In this document: piece by piece, positions 17,303-24,906 of the stretch | Layout of the letters: every line of letters starts with the position of its first letter | Numbering within the stretch: position 1 is the stretch's first letter | From: Pseudomonadota bacterium | GTDB taxonomy: Bacteria; Pseudomonadota; Alphaproteobacteria; Rhizobiales; Rhizobiaceae | NCBI GenBank assembly: GCA_020161665.1 | Contig: JAIUPA010000043.1 | Span: 124,001-188,000 of the forward strand | Length of the DNA stretch: 64,000 bases | Direction of reading: 5' to 3' | Position numbers and translations under genes: made by a program | The notes under the pieces: generated by a model | The model's input: only the letters and a program-made list of their open reading frames with translations | Told to the model about the DNA's origin: nothing | Databases searched by the model: none

Positions 17303-17896
17303 GTGTTGAGCAAAGTTTCCCGAAGCGTCGCGCCGCTGGCGTTGGTCGCCCTGCTGGCAAGCTGCAATTCCAACACCACGCTTTCCGATGCCGCCCCCAA
17401 GGGGCCGATGGAAATGACGCAACAGGCGGCAGCGCCCGTCAATGCGGTCATTGTCCAGACCACGTGCCCGCAGATTTTCATGCGGGATGCGACCGCCTAT
17501 CACCGCGAATATGTGAAGGGTGGTCAGGACGATCCGGCCAAGCTCATCTATCAGGCGTCGTTTGGCGAAACGACCCGCTCCTGCTCGACCGATGGCGTCA
17601 ACATGACGATCAGCGTCATGGCGCAGGGCCGCATTATCCTTGGCCCGGCGGGCAAGCCCGGCAGCTTCAACCTTCCGGTTCGCGTCTCCGTCACCGAAAC
17701 CAGCCAGGTGACGCAGCAGGAAAGCCAGATCTATTCGCAGTTCGTGCGTTACCCGGTTTCCGTCACGCCGGACGCGCCGTCGAGCCAGTTCCTGTTCCAG
17801 AAGACCGATGTCACCATTCCGGCAGGCTCTGCCCAGAATGCCAAGGTCTACCTGTCGTTTGAAAGCGGCCCGGAAGCCAAGGCCAAGCGCAAGTAA
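17303..17896 (+). CDS. hypothetical lipoprotein
   Basis: The protein (197 residues from GTG 17303) has a short lipoprotein signal ending in the lipobox LLASC, then a proline- and alanine-rich linker and a compact domain: TTCPQIFMRDATAYHREYVKGGQDDPAKLIYQASFGETTRSCS...GRIILGPAGKPGSFNLPVRVSVTETSQ. Two cysteines in this domain could form a disulfide. I do not recognise a named family. AGAGGG lies nine bases before GTG 17303, which is why this start is preferred over TTG 17294. It probably sits in the outer-membrane leaflet facing the periplasm. It is divergent from thrC. Confidence 0.78.
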   Translation: MLSKVSRSVAPLALVALLASCNSNTTLSDAAPKGPMEMTQQAAAPVNAVIVQTTCPQIFMRDATAYHREYVKGGQDDPAKLIYQASFGETTRSCSTDGVNMTISVMAQGRIILGPAGKPGSFNLPVRVSVTETSQVTQQESQIYSQFVRYPVSVTPDAPSSQFLFQKTDVTIPAGSAQNAKVYLSFESGPEAKAKRK

Positions 17897-17946
17897 GGCT
17901 TAGCTTAGGCACGTCTACACTGCTGAGTAACATCGTAAACCGTTCT

Positions 17947-18024
17947 TTTCGTCATCCTCGGGCTTGACCCGAGGATCCACGATCGGCGTGGTATGGATGG
18001 TCGGGTCAGGCCCGACCATGACGG
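17947..18024. repeat. REP-like intergenic palindrome, copy 3 (reverse orientation)
   Basis: CCTCGGGCTTGACCCGAGG at about 17956-17974 and GGTCGGGTCAGGCCCGACC at about 17999-18017. The second arm has one change inside the loop. It lies between the convergent lipoprotein and beta-lactamase genes, in the same orientation as copy 2. Confidence 0.88.
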
Positions 18025-18077
18025 ACGGAGATGTCTTAACCCGTATCGCATCAGCGTTGCGATCAAGTCATGAACAG

Positions 18078-18908
18078 CTATGGATTGAAGGACGCGGCAA
18101 GCGTCGGCCATTCCTTCAGGAATGCCTCCATCGTCAACATGCCGGGGGAGCCACTGGTGCGTTCGCGGCCTTGGCTCAGCCGCGCGAAGACGAGTGTGCG
18201 GCCTTCTCGCTCGGCCCAGCCGACATACCAGCCCCAGCCGCGAGCATAGTCGAAACTGCGGTTTTGGTTACGGGGATAAGCCGTTCCGGTCTTGCCATGA
18301 ACAACCCATCCATCGATGGCCTGGTTCTCGACGATGGCCTTGGTATTCGCCATCGCAGCTATATTCACGGGCAAGGTGCCAAGAACCAGTTTGCGCAGAA
18401 ACGTGATCTGTTCACGCGGGGAAACCTTGAGTGAGGAGCCGATCCAGGCACGAACAAGGCCGTTCTTTTCTTCGGCATCGCCAGTAAAGTCGGCATTGCC
18501 GTAACCGAAGGCCTGCGCATAACGGGTGAGTTGGGCTGCGCCCATGGCATGGGTGATGCGTTGTGAATACCAAACGACGGAAAAACGCATCCAGCTTGCG
18601 GGATCCGTGTCGCGTGTCCAGTTGGCCCCGCCCCATGCCGGATCGCCCTTGCGAAACGCCATCACGGGGTTGGTTGCGTTCTTCAGGATGCCCGCGTCAT
18701 AGCCCATGACGGCGAGGGGTATCTTGAAGGTTGAGGCAGGTGTCACACGAGACTGGCAGTCGCCCTGTTCCACAAGCACTGTGCCCGTCGCCGCATCGGC
18801 AACAAGGGTACACAAGACCTTCGCATCCGCCAGTGCCGGCGTGCCGGAGAGGAGGAGGAGAAGGCCGCCGAAGACGGTGAACGGGCGGCTCAGGCCACAC
18901 CATCCCAT
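18078..18908 (-). CDS. class D (OXA-type) beta-lactamase
   Basis: The 276-residue protein has a signal peptide (about 1-27, TPALA-DAK) and the class D motifs in order: STFK at 59-62 (active-site Ser and carbamylated Lys), SVV at 110-112, YGN at 136-138, the W155 motif (WIGSSLKVSP), and KTG at 206-208. These define serine beta-lactamases of class D, periplasmic enzymes that hydrolyse penicillins. The hydrolysed spectrum cannot be read from sequence, and a penicillin-sensing role is possible. No transposon, integron or attC site is nearby and base composition matches the neighbours, so it looks like a chromosomal resident gene. It overlaps the HAD gene by 19 bases. Confidence 0.88.
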   Translation of the reverse strand: MGWCGLSRPFTVFGGLLLLLSGTPALADAKVLCTLVADAATGTVLVEQGDCQSRVTPASTFKIPLAVMGYDAGILKNATNPVMAFRKGDPAWGGANWTRDTDPASWMRFSVVWYSQRITHAMGAAQLTRYAQAFGYGNADFTGDAEEKNGLVRAWIGSSLKVSPREQITFLRKLVLGTLPVNIAAMANTKAIVENQAIDGWVVHGKTGTAYPRNQNRSFDYARGWGWYVGWAEREGRTLVFARLSQGRERTSGSPGMLTMEAFLKEWPTLAASFNP

Positions 18909-19579
18909 TCGGCCAGCGCCGCAATCGTGGCTGGAAGGTCCGACATCCGCGAAATCACCGTCTCGGCACCGGCATCCATCAAGCGGTCGGCATGGCTCGG
19001 ATAGGTGTGCGAAGCGCCGGTAAAGCCGATGACGCGCATGCCAGCGGCGCGCGCGCCGGTAATGCCATGCACCGAATCCTCGATCACCAGCGTGCGGCGG
19101 GCATCCGCCCCCATCTCTTTGGCGCCGTGCAGGAAAATGTCCGGCTTCGGCTTGGTGCGGTCGGGACCAAGATCCTTGGCCGAAAAAATGTTCGGCGCAA
19201 AGGCGTTATAAAGGCCGACCTTCTTCAGCATGGTCGTAAGCCGCGCTGATCCCGAATTGGAGCAGATGCAGTGCTTGGTGGTGATCTTCGCCACGGCTTC
19301 GGCTGCACCGGGAATGATCTCAACATCGCTGGCAAGGCGGGCATCGAGCAGCTTTTCCGACTTGTCGAGAAGCGATGCCGAAAGCGGGATGGAGCTTTCA
19401 CGCTCCACCGCAAACAGAATGTCGCGCCACGTCAGACCGGCAAAACGCTCACCCATTTCCTCGGGCGTGATCGGATAACCCGCATCGCGCAAAAGACCGG
19501 ATTCCACTTCTGCAGCAATGATTTCGGAATCGACCAGCACGCCGTCGCAGTCGAAGATAATGAGGTCGAAACCGCTCAT
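18890..19579 (-). CDS. HAD superfamily hydrolase (phosphatase, subfamily IA)
   Basis: The 229-residue protein opens with the HAD motif I MSGFDLIIFDCDGVLVDSE and continues with motif II (CSNSGS), motif III Lys (TKPKPDIFLHGAKEMG) and motif IV (VIEDSVHGITGARAAGM). This is a complete phosphatase/phosphoglucomutase-like HAD of the CbbY/Gph type; substrate unknown. The start at 19579 places motif I at the N-terminus. A much longer in-frame reading to 20830 is antisense to ccrM and rejected. It runs into the beta-lactamase gene with a 19-base overlap. Confidence 0.92.
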   Translation of the reverse strand: MSGFDLIIFDCDGVLVDSEIIAAEVESGLLRDAGYPITPEEMGERFAGLTWRDILFAVERESSIPLSASLLDKSEKLLDARLASDVEIIPGAAEAVAKITTKHCICSNSGSARLTTMLKKVGLYNAFAPNIFSAKDLGPDRTKPKPDIFLHGAKEMGADARRTLVIEDSVHGITGARAAGMRVIGFTGASHTYPSHADRLMDAGAETVISRMSDLPATIAALAEWDGVA

Positions 19580-19774
19580 GTCTGTTCCTTTTAAGTCCTG
19601 ATTGCCTGACAGGCAGGCGCTTGTAGCCCAACTGGGCGACTTGCTCAACCGCAAGGATGAAGCGCCGTTTTGCGGAATTTTCGCATCAAGTGAAATACGT
19701 TGAGAGTTTCGTAACCATCTTCGGTAACCATAACAGTCACATGCAGTATCCGAGTAAGCGTAACGAGCGAGTGA

Positions 19775-20908
<1,134 letters not shown>

Positions 20909-20981
20909 TCCCTGACTTCAAGACCCCATGCATACGCATTACCGCTGACGGTTTAGTGCCTTCAGTCCCGTCAGACGGTGA

Positions 20982-21011
20982 AACGCCCGGTTTGGAAACA
21001 GACCGGGCGTT
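20982..21011 (+). terminator. hairpin after ccrM
   Basis: AACGCCCGGT (20982-20991) pairs with ACCGGGCGTT (21002-21011), a ten-base-pair stem with a ten-base loop, 74 bases after the ccrM stop. The tail after the stem is only moderately T-rich (GTGCGTTTG), so it may be a weak terminator or transcript-end stabiliser. The rest of the 275-base gap up to the DUF805 gene shows nothing clear. Confidence 0.6.
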
Positions 21012-21183
21012 GTGCGTTTGGGGCTGCTGTCCTACCCGGTGCGCACAAGACGGTGGGCCACGGTTGGCTCAAATTGAAACAGTCGCATTCAGGCTTGATC
21101 AACTACGCCATCAAGTTGCGGCCACGCAGTAAGATCACGGAAAGTAGTCATGGCTAGCAATACTCTCAAAAATGGGGGTACTT

Positions 21184-21756
21184 ATGAGTCGACTTATTTA
21201 TCTGCTGTTTTCGTTCGAGGGTCGCATTGGCCGCCTGAGCTTCTTTCTCGGCGGCCTCGCACAGCTATTTCTGACCGTCGTTCTGTGGATTTACCCGATC
21301 ATGGCTCTCGCCAGTCTGGAAAAGGGTGCCCGCCCGCCGGTCGGCCTGATCATGACCTGGATCATACCGACGATCCTCGCCGGAACGTGGATGGGGCTGG
21401 CGTTGATTTCCAAGCGCTACCATGATCGCGGAAAGTCGGGCTGGTGGTATCTGGTCACGTTCATTCCGCTGATTGGTCCGATCTGGGTGTTGATCGAACT
21501 CCAGTTCTTGTCGGGTGATCGCGGTAGCAACCGTTTCGGTCCGCCGCCCGGTGGTGGCGACGGCGTTTCCCATGATGCGCTGCGCGAGGAAGTTCGAAGC
21601 TACGCCGACAAGGCGGCAACCGCGCGCACGTCCGCCCCGGTATCCGCCCATGACATTCGTTCGCAGATGGCACCGCAGCCGGTCGTTGCCCGTGTCACCC
21701 GCACACCCATCGGCAACCGCCCGGTGACCGGATTTGGCAAGCGCGGACTGACCTGA
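21184..21756 (+). CDS. DUF805 family membrane protein
   Basis: The 190-residue protein begins with the DUF805 signature MSRLIYLLFSFEGRIGRLSFF and has three to four membrane segments (about 6-30, 38-60, 65-85, 95-115) including KRYHDRGKSGWWYL, the family's central motif. A hydrophilic C-terminal tail of about 65 residues ends the protein. Function of DUF805 is unknown. ATG 21184 follows a G-rich site by seven bases; the in-frame start at 21172 is less likely. Confidence 0.85.
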   Translation: MSRLIYLLFSFEGRIGRLSFFLGGLAQLFLTVVLWIYPIMALASLEKGARPPVGLIMTWIIPTILAGTWMGLALISKRYHDRGKSGWWYLVTFIPLIGPIWVLIELQFLSGDRGSNRFGPPPGGGDGVSHDALREEVRSYADKAATARTSAPVSAHDIRSQMAPQPVVARVTRTPIGNRPVTGFGKRGLT

Positions 21757-21761
21757 GCGAC

Positions 21762-22379
21762 CTAAATCGCAACCCCCAATGCCACCAGATCGGCCCGCAG
21801 CTTTTGCGGGTCGGTGAAATGCACCGATTGCCAGCCTGCCGCCTGTGCCCCCACAACGTTGGGCAGGCTGTCATCGATGAAAAGCGTATGCGCCGGCGTC
21901 AGGCCAAACGCCTTTACATGATGGTCGTATATACCGCGCTCGGGCTTCAGAAGGCCGATTTCGCCGGAAACCGTCACGCCGCGCGGCGCATTGAGGAAGG
22001 GAAAGCGCTGCCGTGCCTCGACAAGCGTATCGGCCGCGAAATTCGTCAGCATCGTCACATCATGGCCGGTCTCGATCAGCTTCAGCATGATCAAGACACT
22101 CTCTTCATAGGCATGCGGCACCATGGCCAGCCAGTTGCGGCGAAAATGAAGGATGCGCTCTTCCTGCTCGGGAAAGCGCTCGATCAGCTCTTCTTCGGCC
22201 TCTGCCCAGTTGCGCCCGCGATCCTGTTCCAGATTCCACGCCGACGTGCAGATATGCGTGAGGAACCACTGCCGTTCATCCGCATCGGGTAGAATGTCGA
22301 GAAAGGCCAGATGCGGATCGTAATGGATCAGAACCTTGCCGATGTCGAAAACGATGTGGTGAATGGCGGGCGTGGTCAT
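21762..22379 (-). CDS. HAD family hydrolase, YihX-like
   Basis: The 205-residue protein has the variant motif I FDIGKVLIHYDP seen in YihX-type HAD phosphatases (FDxGxV), motif II (TNFAADT), a lysine in GLLKPERGIYDHHVKAF and motif IV LFIDDSLPNVVGAQAAGW. YihX acts on sugar phosphates such as glucose-1-phosphate; whether this one does is not known. It lies 23 bases downstream of mutY on the same strand, so the two may share a transcript. Its stop is six bases from the DUF805 stop (convergent). Confidence 0.88.
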   Translation of the reverse strand: MTTPAIHHIVFDIGKVLIHYDPHLAFLDILPDADERQWFLTHICTSAWNLEQDRGRNWAEAEEELIERFPEQEERILHFRRNWLAMVPHAYEESVLIMLKLIETGHDVTMLTNFAADTLVEARQRFPFLNAPRGVTVSGEIGLLKPERGIYDHHVKAFGLTPAHTLFIDDSLPNVVGAQAAGWQSVHFTDPQKLRADLVALGVAI

Positions 22380-22402
22380 GGAACTATCCTTGCTGACGGA
22401 GG

Positions 22403-23473
22403 TCAGGCGGATATAGCCGCCTCAATTGCCTTTTTCATGACAGAGGGAAGCGCCTGTTCGCCAAGACGGCTTGTTTCCTCCCACCAGCCATCGACATGGT
22501 TGATCTCGTCGGTCTGCGCCTCATAGACATCAAGCCTGAGTTCGAAATGGGTGAACACATGCACCACCGTGCCGCGCGGCTGCCAATCCGCCGCAAAAGG
22601 GGCGGCGCCAGTGGAGGTTTCGCCATCGCGCCGTGATGTGAAATCCGTCACCGGCACCTGAACCATGCCGCCAAGAAGGCCCTTTTCCGGGCGGCGTTGC
22701 AGGAAAATCCGCCCACCGGGCGAAAGCGCCACGAAGGCGGCGGCGCGGCGCACCGGCTTTTCCTTCTTCACGGCCTTCACCGGAAACCGCTCCGGATCGC
22801 CATCGAGCCGCAGGGCAAGGCAATCCTCTTTAAGCGGACAGAGCGCGCAGGCCGGGCGCTTCGGCGTGCAGATCGTGGCCCCCAGATCCATCATGCCTTG
22901 GGCGAAATCGCCGGGGCGCTCCTGAGGCGTCACCTCGACCACCTTCGCCTTCATCGCCGCTTTGGAGCCGGGAAGCGGTTCGCCAATCGCGAAATAGCGC
23001 GAGATCACCCGTTCCACATTGCCATCCATCACGGCGGCGGGGCGGTCAAAGGCAATGGCAGCCACCGCGGCGGCGGTGTAGTCGCCAATGCCGGGCAGGC
23101 TGCGCAGGCCCACTTCCGTATCGGGAAAACGCCCGGCATGCAGGCTTGCCACCGCTTCGGCGCATTTTTTCAGGTTGCGCGCCCGCGCGTAATAGCCAAG
23201 CCCGGCCCAGGCAGCCATAACGGCGTCAGAAGGGGCCTCGGCAAGGTCCGTCACCTTCGGCCAGAGCGTCAGAAACTTGGCGAAATAGGGTTTGACCGCC
23301 GTCACTGTCGTCTGCTGCAACATGACTTCGGAGAGCCAGACATGGTAGGGATCGGCCACCACACCGCGCGCCCGCATGGGCGGTGACACCCGCCACGGCA
23401 GATCGCGATGGTGACGGTCGTACCAGTCAAGAAGCCGTTGGGCGAAGGGCAGGGCGGGATTGTTGGCGGTCAT
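22403..23473 (-). CDS. mutY: A/G-specific adenine glycosylase MutY
   Basis: MutY removes adenine mispaired with 8-oxoguanine. The 356-residue protein has LPWR near the N-terminus, the catalytic helix WLSEVMLQQTTV, the helix-hairpin-helix LPGIGDYTAAAVAAIAFDRPAAVMDGNV, and the iron-sulfur cysteines CTPKRPACALCPLKEDC (C-x6-C-x2-C-x5-C). The C-terminal NUDIX-like domain with the RRPEKGLLGGMVQVP block recognises 8-oxoguanine. ATG 23473 is chosen; the extra 32 residues from 23569 have no family match. It is divergent from the DUF721 gene. Confidence 0.96.
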   Translation of the reverse strand: MTANNPALPFAQRLLDWYDRHHRDLPWRVSPPMRARGVVADPYHVWLSEVMLQQTTVTAVKPYFAKFLTLWPKVTDLAEAPSDAVMAAWAGLGYYARARNLKKCAEAVASLHAGRFPDTEVGLRSLPGIGDYTAAAVAAIAFDRPAAVMDGNVERVISRYFAIGEPLPGSKAAMKAKVVEVTPQERPGDFAQGMMDLGATICTPKRPACALCPLKEDCLALRLDGDPERFPVKAVKKEKPVRRAAAFVALSPGGRIFLQRRPEKGLLGGMVQVPVTDFTSRRDGETSTGAAPFAADWQPRGTVVHVFTHFELRLDVYEAQTDEINHVDGWWEETSRLGEQALPSVMKKAIEAAISA

Positions 23474-23636
23474 ATTGGGGCCGTATCGATTTTTGCCTTG
23501 GTTATCGGCGACAATCACCGCACCAAGGTTCTTTGCTTTGAGGCATGATCTTGTCGATCCTCGTTTCACTCCGGTCGGATCATGCCCTATAGTTGGGCTA
23601 TCGATTTGCCGGGATCAACCGGCCCGGACGTTATAC

Positions 23637-24137
23637 ATGGCTTTCAAGCGACGCGGCGAACAGCAGATTTCGGAAATCGCCAATGGCATCATGGACCCGG
23701 TTCTGGCGCGCCGGGCCGGGATCACCACGGCGCTGATCGGCTCGTGGGACGAGATCGCCGGGGAACAGTTTGCCGATTGCACGCGCCCGGAAAAGATCGT
23801 CTGGCCGCGCCGAGAGCCGGGCGATCTGGTCGGACACCGCCCCGGACAATTGGTGATTGCCTGCGAAGGCGCGCGCGCCCTCTTTCTCTCCCACGCGCAA
23901 GGTGAGTTGCTGGACCGTATCAACAGCTTCTTCGGCTATCACGCCATAGGCCAGATGCGCATCGTGCAAAAGCCGGTGTCTCAGAGCCATAAACATCGCC
24001 CGAGCCTGCGTCCCTTGCCAAGCAGCGAGGCCAAAAAGCTGGAAGAGATGATGGAAGGCATTGAAAGCGAGGCGCTGCGCGCCGCCGTCGCCCGCCTTGG
24101 CCGCGCCGTGCTTCAGCCGGGCAAACGCAAGGTTTGA
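23637..24137 (+). CDS. DUF721 (DciA-like) family protein
   Basis: The 166-residue protein fits DUF721: a helical N-terminus (MAFKRRGEQQISEIANGIMDPVLARRAGITTALIGSWDEIAGEQFADCTRP) and the strand-rich PGQLVIACEGARALFLSHAQGELLDRINSFFGYHAIGQMRIVQ. DciA members load the replicative helicase in many bacteria; this rhizobial form is a longer variant and that role is only inferred. ATG 23637 is the first start fitting the family; longer reading to 23460 overlaps mutY. It converges on the HigA antitoxin gene, 10 bases away. Confidence 0.85.
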   Translation: MAFKRRGEQQISEIANGIMDPVLARRAGITTALIGSWDEIAGEQFADCTRPEKIVWPRREPGDLVGHRPGQLVIACEGARALFLSHAQGELLDRINSFFGYHAIGQMRIVQKPVSQSHKHRPSLRPLPSSEAKKLEEMMEGIESEALRAAVARLGRAVLQPGKRKV

Positions 24138-24147
24138 GTGAGAGGCG

Positions 24148-24543
24148 TTAGGCCGCGACGGACCTGCCGGTTTCCAGATGATAAGGTGCCACAAGGTAGT
24201 CGGATGGAATGCGCCATTCCGTGTGCAGCTTGTAGATCATGTCCACCGTCAGGGAGCGACGCTTGCGCAACACTTCGGAGGCGCGCGAACGCGATCCCAG
24301 AAGCGTTGCAAGGTCTGACTGGTTACGTCCGGTCATCTCCATGAAGGACTTGAGGAACGCGACGGGTTCGGGTTGCCGGATCGGAAAATGGTCGTCTTCG
24401 TAAGCTTCGATCAGCTTCGTGAGAATTTCAAAGCGATTGCCGTCTTCGCTACCGATCTCCGGCTCGTGATCGAAGTAAACTTCGACCTCTTTCAGGGCCC
24501 ACGCGTAATCGGCTTCTGTCTTGATGGGGCGAATATTCATCAT
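24148..24543 (-). CDS. higA: HigA-like antitoxin, XRE helix-turn-helix
   Basis: The 131-residue protein has an N-terminal toxin-binding part rich in acidic residues (KTEADYAWALKEVEVYFDHEPEIGSEDGNRFEILTKLIEAYEDDHFPI) and an XRE helix-turn-helix (FLKSFMEMTGRNQSDLATLLGSRSRASEVLRKRRSLTVDMIYKLHTEWRIPSDYLV). This is the layout of HigA antitoxins that accompany HigB of the PF09907 type. Its ATG overlaps the toxin stop (ATGA), giving the toxin-first order usual for hig loci. It would neutralise the toxin and repress the promoter through the operators at 24857-24896. Confidence 0.9.
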   Translation of the reverse strand: MMNIRPIKTEADYAWALKEVEVYFDHEPEIGSEDGNRFEILTKLIEAYEDDHFPIRQPEPVAFLKSFMEMTGRNQSDLATLLGSRSRASEVLRKRRSLTVDMIYKLHTEWRIPSDYLVAPYHLETGRSVAA

Positions 24544-24839
24544 GAGACCGTCTCCGCATTGATTTTGTCATAGTCGGCATGCGTGCCAACGAATTTGATC
24601 TGCACAACCTTGAACCTGTAGGCGACCCTGACAATCAGGCGGTATTTATTGCCGGAAATGTCGAAGACGATGCGATTGTCGCCAATGAAATCGACGGATG
24701 CCCCAAACATGGTTTTGACATCCGCAGGGCCAGCCCACTCCACTTTCTTCACCGTCAGGAACCATGTCTCCAGCGGCTGCCGCGCTTGAGGATGCTTGTC
24801 CCAGAAGGCTTTCAGGGTGGCGCGGGCAATGATCTGCAT
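24540..24839 (-). CDS. higB: HigB-like mRNA interferase toxin
   Basis: The 99-residue protein shows the HigB toxin pattern (RelE superfamily): MQIIARATLKAFWDKHPQARQPLETWFLTVKKVEWAGPADVKTMFGASVDFIGDNRIVFDISGNKYRLIVRVAYRF, with the closing KFVGTHADYDKI. HigB cleaves mRNA on the ribosome. The basic, aromatic KYRLIVRV strand and the THADYDKI end are the recognisable parts. It is encoded first, directly before higA, with two operator-like palindromes upstream. The pair sits between smc and DUF721. Confidence 0.9.
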   Translation of the reverse strand: MQIIARATLKAFWDKHPQARQPLETWFLTVKKVEWAGPADVKTMFGASVDFIGDNRIVFDISGNKYRLIVRVAYRFKVVQIKFVGTHADYDKINAETVS

Positions 24840-24856
24840 GAACGAAAGATAGCAAA

Positions 24857-24896
24857 TTCCCGAATTGGGAGCAATCGAAAATTCCCGAATCGGGAA
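24857..24896. promoter_or_regulatory. two-site operator of the higBA promoter
   Basis: TTCCCGAATCGGGAA at 24882-24896 is a perfect inverted repeat with seven-base arms around one central base. TTCCCGAATTGGGAG at 24857-24871 is a second, imperfect copy. Their centres are 25 bases apart, and both lie between the HigB start (24839) and the end of smc (24907). Position and symmetry fit HigA repression sites. The centre of the perfect site contains GAATC, a CcrM recognition site. Confidence 0.75.
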
Positions 24897-24906
24897 CGGC
24901 CCAGTC

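Noticed and set aside
18078..18908. Recently acquired resistance gene
   Set aside because: No IS, integron, attC or composition change near the class D gene; it overlaps a neighbour as resident genes do.
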